NCBI GenBank assembly: GCA_018340375.1
Contig: JAFFJZ010000045.1
Coordinates: 806,001 to 870,000, forward strand
Source of the DNA: Gonatopus flavifemur
Taxonomy: Eukaryota; Arthropoda; Insecta; Hymenoptera; Dryinidae
DNA: 64,000 bases
Direction of reading: 5' to 3'
Under the pieces are notes generated by a model. It did no database searches, was not told the DNA's origin, and worked only from the letters and a program-made list of their open reading frames with translations. Below are positions 23,801 through 35,679 of this stretch, piece by piece (within the stretch, counting starts at the first letter, position 1; each line of letters opens with the position of its first letter). The translations under genes and the position numbers were made by a program.

Positions 23801-24262
23801 CTTTTGATAGGCGGCTACCGCACAGTCTAATTCAAGACTCAAGGTTTGAGGCCATTAATGTTTATTTTATAGTTTAACTGGTCTCGTTCATTGTTTCCTC
23901 CCTTGCAGCATTCTCTTTCTTTCACCTACCTTCTTCCACTTCATCTATATTACTCATAGATTGGGTGAAGCTTAAGTTACATTTGGGTTTATTTTTCTTC
24001 CTGTTTTTTCCCATGCCTCCCACGCCTGGAGAGAAAATTAGGTACCTGAACAACAGTAACTGAAAGTGACAGCCCAAAATATTTATCTTCGAAGGTCACA
24101 GAATTTATGAACACAGGGTGTCCACAGCTTGGGGGATTGTGACTGTGAGTGACTGATCAACTAAATCAGGATCTCCAGAATGTGGTCACTTCGGAACATG
24201 TTTGAACTCAGTGCTACCAATTTTTCCGAGCGAACCTTGAGAATCCATATCAACATTCAATA
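20890..24262. other. Long stretch without recognisable gene
   Basis: No ORF with family motifs on either strand. Around 21590-21840 short words (GGGAATT, ATATAAATGTAC, TTGATGTACA) recur irregularly. GT/TG-rich segments occur at 23080-23760. This stretch could hold intron or intergenic sequence and old, unrecognisable TEs. Confidence 0.5.
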
Positions 24263-24264
24263 TA

Positions 24265-26585
24265 CAGGGTGTCCCATTTTAATTTTCATATCGGAGTAAC
24301 TCAAAAACAAGGAGTTTTGGAGGGAAATGTTTCGAACAAAAGTTGTGAGAATCCGAGGGGGACATCTGGTGGTGACCTTGACTTTGGCCTCGGATCTCAA
24401 CTTCAAGGTCATTCAGGGCTCAACTCTTGTTTCTTAAATGAAATCCCCTATTTCTGACTGCAGATTCAGATTTGACGTTGAAAAGCAAGAAACTGTTGTC
24501 TGAATAATTTTTCCGAATCCCGTACAGATGGCACTCTAATCGATAAAAAATGAGTTTTATGAAACACTGGTATTGCTTTCTGTGTAAAACGACATTTAAC
24601 TCTCCAGTGTTTCTTTTTCAGCTCCTGAGGATTATCGTTGCCATCAGAGTTACCCAATGTGCACCACGAGGAGGTTGAGCGATCGGATTCTGCATATCTT
24701 TATGGCCCTGGAAAGGGCCGATTGTCTGGACTGTAGAGGTGTGTAATTTTTCACGACAAACGCTCTGCAATATGTATGAAAATTCACCGTATCAAATGTC
24801 AGATATTTGCACCGTTGACCTGTTGGCATAACCTAATTCGTCTCTGAAAATGTGGTTCTGACGACAAAAGCACATGGCGTGCAATTGTTCGGCAGACAGT
24901 TCGTATTCGGCGTTTCATGTCATCTCTGGTCGTTGGTGGTCTTTCATAAACTACATCTTTGATGAAACCCCATAAGTAAAAATCTAAAGGGGTAAGATCC
25001 GGAGACCTAGCCGGCCAGGCAATGTATCCACCGCGACCAATCCATCTGTGTAGGTAAGATGTGTTTGAGAAATTTCTGACAATTGCAGCGTCAGAGGTGG
25101 TGCCCCATCATGTTGGAGCCACATCCTGTTCCGTGTGTAGAGATCAACATTTCCCAACATCCTTGGTAATTTGTCCCGAATCAATTGCAGATAATTTTCC
25201 CTCCCAACAGTATGTTGGAAGGAATAAGGACTAATGATCTGACCATTCAAAATCCCACACCACACATTTAGAGTCCAGCGATGTTGATTGTCAACTTGTC
25301 GATGCCATCTGGGATTTCCAATTGACCAATAATGACAATTATGTCTGTTCATAACACCGTTACTGCGAAATGTTGCCTCATCACTAAACATGACATAATT
25401 GGAAAAACCAGGCGGTTGCTCCGAGGCCCATTGACCTAATTTAACCCTACGTCTAAGATCATCTTCACTTAATGCTTGCACCAATGTTATGTGGTAAGGA
25501 TGATATTTACCAGATCTTAATATGCGGTGTGCCGTTGATCTTGGGATACCTAATTGGTGCTGGATTTCTCTGGTACTAACGTGAGAATTCAGGTGCATCA
25601 TTCCTAAAACAGCTACTGAGCGTGCATCCATACGATTTCCATCATAACGCCTTCTAACTCGTGGGATATTCATTCTTCTTACTCGTCTTTCTATTGAGCG
25701 TATCGCCTGAAGTGAAGGCTGGCGTCTATTTGGATACCTCTCTCCATACAATCTTGATGCTGCAGTGTAATTACGTCGACATTCTCCTAGTATCAGGAGA
25801 ATATCAAGTATTTTAGCCCAAGGATAATCCATGGTGTTGAGACCTCCACAACACTGATCAAAGATCTTCTTCAAGTTTGAATCGTATATCGAAAAGAATT
25901 TGTGAATGAATAAAGGATATTAAACATTTCGTTCCACTTATGTTTGTAAACAATGCTCTGGTATGAACTTTCTTGTTCATGATAAACACAAGTATTGTTG
26001 TGTACTTGTGTTTGACAACAATTCACCGTAACGGTACTACGAACAGACATAATTATTAATATTGGTCGATGGAAAATCCCAGCTAGGTCTCCGGATCTTA
26101 CCACTTTGGATTTTTACTTATGGGGTTCCATCAAATTTCCAGGGTCACGAAGATGTGCAAGATCCGATCGCTCAACCTCCTCGTGGTGCACATTGGGTAA
26201 CTCTAATGGCGACGATAATCCTCAGAAGCTGAAAAAAAAACACTGGAGAGTTAAATGTCGTTTTACACAGAGAGCAATACGAGTGTTTCATAAAACTCAT
26301 TTTCATCGATTGGAGCGCCATCTGTGCGGAGTTCGGAGGAATGATTCAGACAAAAGTTTCTTTTTTTTCCAACGTCAAATCTGAATCTGCAGTCAAAAAT
26401 AGGGGATTTTATTCAAGAAACAAAAGTTGACCTCTGAATGACCTCGAAGTTGACATCCGAGGCCAAAGTCAAGGTCACCATCAGATGTTCCCCTCGGAAT
26501 CTCACAACTTTTGTTCGGAACATTTTCCTTCAAAACTCCTCGTTTTTGAGTTATTCCGATATAAAAATTAAAATAGGACACCCTG
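24265..26585 (-). mobile_element. mariner-superfamily element with long, asymmetric inverted ends
   Basis: Starts CAGGGTGTCC and ends GGACACCCTG, each flanked by TA (24263-24264, 26586-26587), the expected target duplication. The inverted arms extend about 420 bp from each end. They also include a second matching block: the C-terminal transposase coding near 24960-25035 is repeated inverted at 26070-26130. The right arm lacks about 255 bp that the left arm has between the two blocks. One transposase gene lies between the arms. Confidence 0.9.
24799..25832 (-). pseudogene. mariner-type DDD transposase, one frameshift
   Basis: The likely start is ATG at 25832 (MDYPWAKIL). An N-terminal helix-turn-helix region (ILLILGECRRNYTAASRLY, STREIQHQLGIPRSTAHRIL) binds the inverted ends. 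The catalytic domain has the first Asp in MFSDEATFRS, the second in WLQHDGAPP, and the third in ARSPDLTPLDFYLWG. A frameshift near residue 280, just after the second Asp, moves the rest into another frame, which stays open to TGA at 24801-24799. About 41 residues separate the second and third Asp (exact count uncertain by one because of the shift), which recalls DD41D mariner relatives. Cut-and-paste transposition at TA is the family activity; this copy is inactive. Confidence 0.85.
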
Positions 26586-26661
26586 TATAATTCCCGTGAT
26601 ATATTCAATTTTTTGTCCATCTTGTGGTGTAATCTTATTCATTAAGGTGTTCATCAAAAGT

Positions 26662-27268
26662 AATAGTAGAGGAAAGGGTCCGAAAATGGGCTATGGTCCG
26701 AATATGGGCAATCAAAGTTGTAGGCTTCTATGGCGCTGCCGCTTGGTGGTGACCGATTCAAAATGTTCCTTATCACCGACTAATCGAGTGCACAGCAGTT
26801 GGCGATTACAGTACAACTTGTTTTTTCTACAAGTGAATTTATATTTTTCGGTGTCTCTCAAAACTTTTTCAGGTATGTGATGTTCTCAATGTTATCACTA
26901 GTCATCCGTTCCATTGGATCTGACACGATATGTAGCTTATTCGGGAAGTATAGAAATGTAAATTAACCGGAGAATGAATTGATATCATGACAGTTACGCC
27001 AAAAACCCCCAGCTGACAACAGTTTCAACGAAATTTGACGGGTAGCCCATATTCGGACCCCACTTTCAAGAATCTCAGTTTTTACGTTCCCTAGAAAACA
27101 TTTTTCCACTCCTTCGATCATTGAACATAAAATATATTGCACAAACACACACCTCTGGTAATAGTTGTAGGTTCTTGCTGTCATTCTCATTAGGATTTTT
27201 TGAGTGAGGACTGGCCAGTATGAGATGAAATCATAGTGGTAGCCCATTTTCGGACCCTTTCTCCTATT
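26662..27268. mobile_element. Non-autonomous DNA element with ~30-bp inverted ends
   Basis: The left end has GGAAAGGGTCCGAAAATGGG and the right end is its near-perfect reverse complement (CCCATTTTCGGACCC). A second inverted pair (GGTCCGAATATGGGC / GCCCATATTCGGACC) lies inside. There is no coding capacity. Target duplication was not determined. Confidence 0.75.
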
Positions 27269-28530
27269 GACTGCATGTAGATATAAATTTTCGGAGGTCC
27301 TTCGGAAAATTTAAAAGCAATGAATTGAGGAATGTTTATAAATTCTAAGCGACCTTTAAAAATGAATATTTGGAGCTGTAACTCTCAGGAAGTCACTATT
27401 CTTTAAGGGGTTGAATTTTACTGCGACGAGAAGAGGAGGTGGAAAATGAAAAAATTCGACATTCAGTCGGAGATGTATGCAAAAGAATACTCATAGCATG
27501 TACAGAAAAAGATATACATAAAACATGCATAGATGTTGTTTGCACATTGAGGACATACATAGCACATACAACACACATAATTGTTATATAATTACACAGA
27601 TGTATTTCAATACACAGATGGGTGGTCCATTTTTGGGGGATATCCGTTTTCTTTGTCCTATCTGAAAAATGGATATTTTATAGAGCAAAAGAAATTTCCA
27701 TTCGAATCATACAGAAAATTGGTTAACAACTCAATTTTTCTAAAAAATGAACATGATGCTTTTGTAGAGTATCCCATTCAGCACAAATATCGCATTGATT
27801 TTGATGCAATATCACTGTAATATTACTCAACATTATGTGCTGGGTGGAATAAAATGTGCTACAGAAAAGTTCCGTTCGGATAAAACTGTACGATCGATAG
27901 TTTTGGAATTGAGGAGCTTCAAAGGTGAACTTTAATAAGGATCAATATCAAATCCCTCGTAATTTTATATTCATTGAAATTCAAATTGTTTCATTTCGAT
28001 CGGATGCTGAAGAAATTTATTAAATAACTGATAAAATCTGGATGTAATAGAAAGAAGAGAACAAAATGGAAAAAGGTGTCTCGAGCGTTGTGATTTTGAT
28101 GAGGAAAATGAATTATAGGAAAGCTGGGTCGGCTTCTTCGTTAGTTGAGTAATGATAAAGAATCTGATCAGAATCCAACTAAACTTAATTACCATTAAAC
28201 TTCCAACGGGAGAAAACGAATACTTATCAATTTGTTGATTACACAGGGGGCCCGCAACATACTTTAACAATGGTTTTTCCACGTGTGATGGCCATCAAGG
28301 ACCACGCAGACTCACTCCGACTCTCCTAATGAATTTTCCAGCGAGCACATGAATCGTGGGTGGAGCACATAAATAACACATAATTATGAGATTACTCTGG
28401 ATCGGGTCGGAGTGGCATTTTTTTGACTCCTTTTTTCAGTACTTTTTGTATATCACAAGTCATTGGGCATCCATTCCTGCACATTGATGAAAACATCGCC
28501 TCATGAACATAACAACATGTACACCATTCA
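27269..28530. other. Non-coding stretch
   Basis: No supported ORF. A partial relative of the following 315-bp repeat (GAGCACATAAATAACACATAATT) appears near 28340-28385. Confidence 0.5.
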
Positions 28531-28532
28531 CG

Positions 28533-29150
28533 AGGTGTACATGATCCACTCATCAATCTGGATTGTCCCAAATATGACTCCCCCATGATCCGGTTGTTCT
28601 CGTCGTCATATCTCACACCTCAAACAGCCTTTTCATCTGTAACTCCTCCCCACCGCTGATTCCGATGATGAAACCACTTGTAAATTGGAGCACATAAATA
28701 GCACATAATTCCGCCACCAATTTTGATCCGATAATAAATCATTCAATACCGATTCCATGTAGCGGGGGTGCTAGCTTCACATGTTGTCAGTACTTCCACA
28801 CAAAATTCCTTTTTTTTCATAAAAATTCGATGAGCACAAAATTAGCACCATTCAGAAGGTGTACATAATCTACTCATGAATCTGCATTGTCCCAAATATG
28901 ACTTTCCCATGATCCGGTTGTTCTCGTCGTCCCATCTTCACACCTCAAACAGCCTTTTCATCTGTAACTTCCTCCCACCGGTGATTTCGATGATGAAACC
29001 AATTGGGAATTGGGGCACATGAATGGTACATAATTCCCACATGAATTTTGATCCAATAATAAATCGTTAGACACCGATTTCATATAGGGGGTGCTAGCTT
29101 TACATGTCGTCAGCACGCCCACACAAAATTCCTTTTTTTTTTGTAAAAAT
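28533..29150. repeat. Tandem duplication, ~315-bp unit, two copies
   Basis: The copies begin near 28533 and 28850. Both contain GTGTACAT, CATGATCCGGTTGTTCTCG, ACACCTCAAACAGCC, GGTGCTAGCTT and end in CACACAAAATTCC followed by a T-run. Divergence is moderate. Confidence 0.8.
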
Positions 29151-29544
29151 TTGATGAGCACAAAAATCAGGAATGGAGCACAAAATCAGCACATAATAAG
29201 CACATAATTCTCATGTAATGATGATCCAGATTATCGATGGGGGGGTGCCGCCTTCATGGACCTCCCCTTCTTTGTCATCCGTGATTCCATTGCCGCGCTC
29301 ACTCCGATGTGTATCATTAACCCTTTGCGGCATGGTGGCTATTATAACAGCCACCTCAATGTGTTTTTCAAGTTTCCAGTTAACCAGAGACAATATAACG
29401 CTTTTTCCCCCAGTTTTTTTTTCAATTTGATTTAGATAAAGACTTAGGAAGTATTCGGCATCACGTATACATTGTCAATCGTTTTACAAATTGTGATTTA
29501 ACTGAATAAACAATGAAAAAAAGCCGTATTCATTGAATAACACA

Positions 29545-29990
29545 GGCACACAAGAAAAATTGACATGAACCAGAGGGTAGACCCCACTATCCCTACGTTT
29601 TTGGGGTCGCTGAAACCGAATATGACCATGACAAATTTTTTCAATCGCCCGTTTGCTCTCACCACCCCCCTGATGGGGGTTGAAGTTTGAACTTTCGTAA
29701 AAATTCAAATGTATGTGGATTTCTATGTTTTTTGGGATGCTCAAACCGAAAATGATAACAAATAAGAAATTCCACCCCTCTCTTGCCCGCTAGCACCCTG
29801 CCACCACCCCCTGATGGGGGTTGAATTTTAAACTTCCGTAAGAAATTCAAATCCATGTAGATTTTTATGTTTTTTGAAATGCTGAAACCAAAAATGATAA
29901 GAAAAAATGAATTCCATCCTCTCTCACCAGCTAGCACCCTCCTACCGCCTCCTGATGGGGGTTGAATTTTGAATTTTCATGAAATCTGCA
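29545..29990 (+). repeat. ~130-bp tandem repeats in piggyBac left flank
   Basis: Same family and orientation as 20440-20870, including the head with CATGAACCAGAGGGTAG. Together with 30310-30890 (opposite orientation) it forms a large inverted repeat around 29990-30310. Confidence 0.85.
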
Positions 29991-30309
29991 ATCAACAATA
30001 TCCACTGACTCGATTACCTCCTCACACTCCTGTAGAATCATCCAAAAGAACCTAGTAGAATCCACATGAAAGTCAGTTCTCAGCGAATTACGCTAACGAT
30101 TACGTTTACGATTCAGGATGAAACAGAAGAACCAAAGCTTTCATGGGCTCAATACTCAAAATACCGGCGATCCAAAGTCAATCACTTGTTGATTCAACAC
30201 GTTAAACAGGATCCTATGTTATCAACGTCAATACTCCATGAACTAGAAATATCAGATGCATTCATGATTTGGTTCTACTCTTAGCGGGTAACATAGCGGT
30301 GAAATTTGT

Positions 30310-30890
30310 TATTTGTTATAATTTCTTATTCAGACGTCCCAGAAAACATGGAAATACATATACATTCAAATTTTTCACGTGAGTTTCAAATTCAGCCCCC
30401 ATCAGGGGGTGGTGGGAGGGAGCTAGCGGGCAAGAGAGGGGTTGAATTTCTATTTTGTTATCATTTTCGGTTCAAGCATCCCAAAAAACATAGAAATCCA
30501 CATACATTGGAATTTTTTACGAGAGTTTAAAATTCAACCCCGATCAGGGGGTGGTAGGACGGTGCTAGCGGGTAAGAGAGGGGTCGGAATCCTTTTTCCT
30601 CATCATTTTTGGGTTCAGCATACCAAAAAACATAGAAATCCACATACATTTGAATTTTTTATGAAAATTCAAAATTCAACCCCCATCAGGGGGTGGTAGG
30701 AGGATGCTAGCGGGTGAGAGAGGGATTGGAATTCTTTTCCCCTATCATTTTTGGTTTCAGCGTCCCAAAAAACATAGAAATACACGTACATTTGAATTTT
30801 TCCGAATCTTTCAAATTCAACCCCCATCAAGGGGTTGGTTAGGGCAAACGGGCGATTGAAAAAATTTTTAGAACTCTTGTGCTATCTGGG
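30310..30890 (-). repeat. ~130-bp tandem repeats, inverted block
   Basis: About four units with CCCCCATCAGGGGGTGG and CTAGCGGG(C/T)(A/G)AGAGAGGGGTT. It ends at the truncated head (GGGCGATTGAAAAAA), then GAACTCTTGTGCTATCTGGG, which is a half-copy of the MITE seen at 58239-58329. Confidence 0.85.
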
Positions 30891-31338
30891 ACGTGGATTA
30901 CTCACGCAAGGATAATAATATGTACAGATTCCTCAATCCATACAAATATTCCAAAATATTATCATTTTTGTGCAAAATACCATTATAATATTCATTTGAA
31001 GCTTTACCACTGAAAATTGATTTTCTACGCATAATAGACTTAGGGTTTTCATCGCTACTTCGCAACTAGTTTTTTGTATCTACAATCAAAATAATAATTA
31101 TTGTAGTACATATTAGTATTGATTGAGATATGTCTATTGTTATTTAATATTGAGTAAAGACAACTTATCCGTGTTAAAGATCGCGTTTGTGTGGCAGGCT
31201 AACCGGATTGTGAAAAACTGTCTTCCGCAAATTTTTGTGTGAGAAGGCATTCTTCTCGATCAGTCGTGGAAACGACTAAAGTTCATCTATCACTTATATT
31301 TGGTGCACAAGACATATCACTTCATATAACTTCGAAAT

Positions 31339-32999
31339 ATGGATGAAATAACTGATATTCCCAGCGATGCTGAATCCATCGATGGGTTATGTGATGATGA
31401 TGATATTGAGAATGATTATACTGAATGTGATGGCGAAAGAAATCTTTCTGAAGATTATCCTGACTCAGAAAGTTTCGATGATGATAACATAGAATTCAAT
31501 GATAATGATTTTATGTGGGCGGAAGAAAAAACCCAAGATGATTCCCCATATACTGAAACTTTCGGTCCAAATATTACAGATGATCTTACCACACCTTTAG
31601 ACATATTTTTATGTCTGTTCCCCCATGAACTTTTAGATTTAATTGTTGAACAAACAAACCTGTACTTGAGACGGAAAAAAACTAAAGTTGATTCAATAAC
31701 CGAAGAGGAATTACTAGTGTTTTTCGCTATAAATATATTGATGGGCGTGAAAAAATCCCCTTCTTACCGCGATTATTAGTCGACAGATCCAAAATTGAAT
31801 GATCCATTTAAATGCGAATTGATGACGGTTAATAGGTTTGGATTTCTTCTGAGTCATTTACACACGGCTGATAACAGTCAAGAACCGAGAAAAGGAGATA
31901 AAAATTATGATGAATTGTATAAGCTAAGACCATTCTCAGATAAATTATCCGAAACTTTCAAGAATTGTTGGAAACCCAGCCAAAACCAATCTATTGATGA
32001 ATCCATGATCAAGTTCAAAGGCCGTAGCAGTTTGAAGCAGTACATGCCGAACAAGCCCATAAAACGTGGATACAAAGTTTGGACGCGCGCAGATGCATCG
32101 CGATACGTGTGCGAGTTCCAGGTATATACAGGTGAAGCTGAAAGTGCTGAAAAGCAATTGGGTGCCCGAGTAGTGAAAGATTTGACGCGTAACTTAGTAG
32201 GAAAAAATCATCATGTATTTTTCGATAATTCTTTTACCGGTCTTGATCTTATGATAGATTTGAAAAAAGATAAAGTGTTTGCTTGTGGAACTGTTCGTTC
32301 CAACAGAAAGGGTTCACCATGAAGCATTATTCCTGATAAAAAAAAATGGCGCATGGGCAGTATGAATACCGTACTTGTGGTGCTGGAATTAGCTGGGTCA
32401 AGTGGATGGATAGAAAAGCTGTTTTCTTTTTATGCAACTATCATGATCCTTGTGAGGTTACTGTGACAAATCGTACACAAAAAGATGGTTCTCTAAAACA
32501 AGTAACTTGCCCAGTTATGTGCTCTGACTATCATGAAAATATGGGATATGTTGATAGATCTGATCACCTGATATCCACTTACAAAATTGATAGGAGATCA
32601 AAAGAATGGTGGCACCGCATATTTTGGCATTTTTTGGAGGTAGCCATTATAAATGCATTGATTATTATTTACAATACCAGAAATCCAGCACATCCAATGG
32701 CATCAAAAAAATTCAGGTTATTTTCAGTAGATCAATTGGCAAGCCATCGTTTACCTACACCTACAGGAAGAAAATGTCAGAAAACATCTCCATCAAACGT
32801 AGTCAGAAAACCTACAGTATCTATTGAGACAAGACGATCTCAATCATGTCATATGCCCGTATGTGTAAGCGTTCCAAGACGTTGTGCTTTTTGTAGTACA
32901 AAGAGTCAACCTTGCAGGACTTCATATACCTGCAGTACTTGCGATGTGCCATTGTGCATAAAACATGATAGAAATTGTTTTCGAAATGACCATGCATGA
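31339..32999 (+). pseudogene. piggyBac transposase, two stops and one frameshift
   Basis: ATG at 31339 opens an acidic N-terminus followed by the piggyBac DDD core. TAG at 31777-31779 interrupts the frame (probably a former Trp codon) and TGA at 32320-32322 is a second stop. A poly-A run at about 32338-32346 shifts the frame. The catalytic Asp residues are identifiable: SIDESMIKF (codon at 31996), FFDNSFTG (32224) and VDRSD (32553, 32562), corresponding to D268, D346 and D447/D450 of the Trichoplusia enzyme. The C-terminus keeps a Cys-rich cross-brace finger (CAFC, CSTCDVPLC, KHDRNC). Role: precise TTAA cut-and-paste. All ligands and catalytic residues survive, so decay is recent. Confidence 0.93.
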
Positions 33000-33599
33000 A
33001 CATTCTTATACAAAAATTGTAGAACCATAAAATTGCAAACACAAAATTGTGAAACATTATGCTATAAAGAAAACTGTAGAAATTGAAGAGTTGAAAATGA
33101 GAAATGATTGAAAAATTTTTGATGGAAAATCGAGAAATTTGGAATGAATAAAAGAAATATTAAAATACGGAATGGAAAAATAATACAAAATAAGAAAAAT
33201 TAAAAAATACAAAATCGGAAAAATTAAAAATCAAAACATTTAAAAAAAATTGAAGAACAAAAAAAAAAACAAAAAAAAATGGACACAATCGCCGCTACGT
33301 CCACGTTCGTGTCTCTGGATTCAACCAAACGCGGTGACTTTCATTGAAGTCTATGAGAATTCATTGTCGGAAAATAAGGTTCTCTGAATGATTGATAAAT
33401 AAATTCCTCTTCCTTGATTGTTTGTTCTTCAAATGTTCATTTCTTTCATTCCTTGTTCATTATTCGAATGAAAAATATTGAATTCCAGAAAAAAGGAGTT
33501 GGTCTACGGTGATTGATTGAAAAACAATGAGTTCACAAGCTTTTTGCAAAATCCCGGTTTCCCAATTTTTCCAACGCCATCCGGGTTTGCCCTTTGAAT

Positions 33600-34490
33600 T
33601 TTGGAAATTCGAGTTTGAATTCGCGATCAACGAACCGAAAGCCCCTCCGTGCATGAAGTTCAGCATGGTTACACGATTTTCAAAATTTTCCGTCACCACC
33701 TTGAATCTGACATTTCGAATTTTCAAAATCTGGTTCAGATTCGTAATTGGCGACCTGAAAAATCTCTGACACGTATTTTTCAGCGGGATTCCACGATTTT
33801 TCTAATTTTCCGCCGCCATATTGAATCCGCCATTTCGAATTCTGGAAATCTGAGTTCAGATTCGTAATCAGCGACTCGAAAAAATCTCCAACACGTAAGT
33901 TTCAGCGGAATCCCCCAATTTTTTAAATTCTTCGCCGGCATCTTGAATCCGCCATCTTGAATTCTGCCAATCTGCGTTCAGATTCGTGATCAGCAACCCG
34001 GAAAATCCGTGACACGTAAGTTTCAGCAAAATTCCGCAATTTTGAAAATTTTCCACCGCCATATTGGATCCGCCATTCTGAATTTCGGAAATCTGAGTTC
34101 AGATTCGTAATCAGCGATCCGAAAAACCCCCAACACGTGAATTTCAGCAAAATCCCCCAATTTTTGAAATTTTTCGCCGCTATCTTGAAACCGCCATCTT
34201 GGATTTTGCAAATCTGCGTTCAGATTCGTAATCAGCAACCCGAAAAACCCCCGAGACGTGAGTTTCAGCGGAATTCCGCAATTTTTAGAATTCTTCACCG
34301 CCATATTGAACCCGCCATTCTGAATTTCGGAAATCTGAGTCCAGATTCGTAATCAGCGACCCGAAAAATCTCCGACACGTGAGTTTCAGCGGAATCCCCC
34401 GTATTTCCAAATTTTTCGCCGTCATCTTGAATCCGCCATCCTGAATTCTGCAAATCTGAGTCCAGATTCGTAATCAGCGACCTCAAAAAC
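33600..34490 (-). repeat. ~120-bp satellite array in piggyBac right flank, about 8 units
   Basis: Units on the minus strand centre near 33620, 33745, 33865, 33985, 34105, 34227, 34347 and 34468, spaced about 121 bp, each with ATTCGTAATCAGCGACC and ATCCGCCAT. Alternating units look more alike (for example 33865/34105/34347 versus 33985/34227/34468), which suggests a dimeric higher-order repeat. Confidence 0.85.
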
Positions 34491-34789
34491 CCATATATAC
34501 CAAGTTTCATGAAAAACCGTTCATCTGAAAAACGTATGCCGCAAAGGGTTAAGCTGAGCTCTATATACATACTGGCGTGATCGCTGCTATTGTTTCCGGT
34601 ATGCTGAGAGAGGGGTGCGATTGGGTTAGATTGCAGTTTCGTTCATCCAGTTTGAAATACGGAGGGGTGGGGATGGCAGGTGAGATGGCACCTTTTTTCA
34701 ACCAATATGGATGTCCTTGTCTACTCGGCATATAGAGAACAATAGCAGGGATCACTCCAGTATGTATACAGGACATCCCAAGATTCACC

Positions 34790-35670
34790 ATCCACCTTTC
34801 TACAGCATATTCTGCAGCCAAGATGCAATAATTTCCCATTTGAAGAAAATTTTGTTGACACTTACTTTTGGAGATATGAGCATTTTCAGATCTTCCCCAA
34901 ATCCAAATCATTCGGAAGCACGGTAGACCGCTGTTGGCCGGACAGGCAGTTGTCCTGAAAGGCGATCAACCCCATAGGCAGTCATCCCGAAAGGCATTCA
35001 GAACGACAGGCAGTTGTCTCAACATAAGGTTTCTCTTCAAGTTCGTGAACTTGTTCCCATTTTTGTGACTCTCACATTGATTACGCACTGGGAACGGACC
35101 TTGTGTCGGGCTAACCGCCTCTCGGGGCAACTGCTTCTCGGGCTTCCCGCCTTTCGGGACAAGCGCCTGTCGAGCTAACCGCCTTTTGGAACAACGCCTG
35201 TCGGGCCAACAGCGGTCCACCAGAAGCACTGTGGGCTACATACTTAGACTTGGCACCATTCGCCAAGTTGGAAAACGGCGGATCTGTGAGGAGAAACTAT
35301 ATTATCATTGTTAGTTCCAAAGTTATATGGATTCAAAATTTTCGAGCTCCCAGCCAATCAGAGTTCAGCGAATTCAAATCGCTATCGCTCCGGAACTAAC
35401 AATGGTGGCATAGTTTAATTTCTTTTCCACGGATCCGCCGTTTTCTAACTCAGCGGATGGTGCCGAGTTCAAGTACGTAGCGCATGGTGCCTTCAAATGA
35501 TTTGGACTTGAGAAAGAAATCTAAAAATGCTTATAATCCAAAACCTAAGCCTCAGATTGAATTTTTTCCAATGGGAAATTATTGCATTTTGGCTGCAGAA
35601 CATGCCATAGAGAGGCGGATGATGAAACCTGGGACAGCCTGTATAGCTGTATAGGGGTCAATGGTATGTA
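34790..35670. repeat. Palindrome later split by a MITE
   Basis: Left arm (about 34790-34921 plus 35223-35310) and right arm (about 35410-35670) are inverted copies. Shared words include ATGGGAAATTATTGCATYTT, TCCAAATCATT, GCTACRTACTT and GATCCGCCGTTTTC. The left arm is continuous only after removing 34922-35222. No protein can be assigned, although one strand of each arm reads MGNYCILAAE. Confidence 0.75.
34922..35222. mobile_element. Fold-back MITE with 7-bp target duplication
   Basis: The terminal inverted repeat GGTAGACCGCTGTTGG pairs with CCAACAGCGGTCCACC. Inside are many ~20-bp degenerate modules such as GGCAGTTGTCCTGAAAGGCG. GAAGCAC occurs on both sides (34915-34921 and 35223-35229), with a possible eighth base mismatched, suggesting a hAT-like 8-bp duplication. 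Confidence 0.75.
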
Positions 35671-35679
35671 TTGAGCTCA

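Larger units (their letters stand above)
29321..34548 (+). mobile_element. piggyBac element with TTAA target duplication
   Basis: Begins CCCTTTGCGGCAT and ends with its exact reverse complement (13 bp). TTAA flanks both ends (29317-29320, 34549-34552), the diagnostic piggyBac target duplication. A piggyBac transposase pseudogene is central (31339-32999). The 5.2-kb length is larger than typical because both flanks are filled with tandem repeats: ~130-bp units on the left (two inverted blocks) and ~120-bp satellite units on the right, reaching almost to the terminal repeat. Confidence 0.92.

Noticed and set aside
29484..30699. ORFs repeating a PPSGG...KRGVEF pattern
   Set aside because: They are translations of the ~130-bp tandem repeats, not protein-coding genes.
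33460..34570. Series of ~70-90 codon ORFs on both strands
   Set aside because: They arise from the open periodicity of the 120-bp satellite.
34561..34911. 116-codon minus-strand ORF as a host gene
   Set aside because: Its start region is mirrored in the palindrome right arm where the frame is broken, and no domain is recognised.
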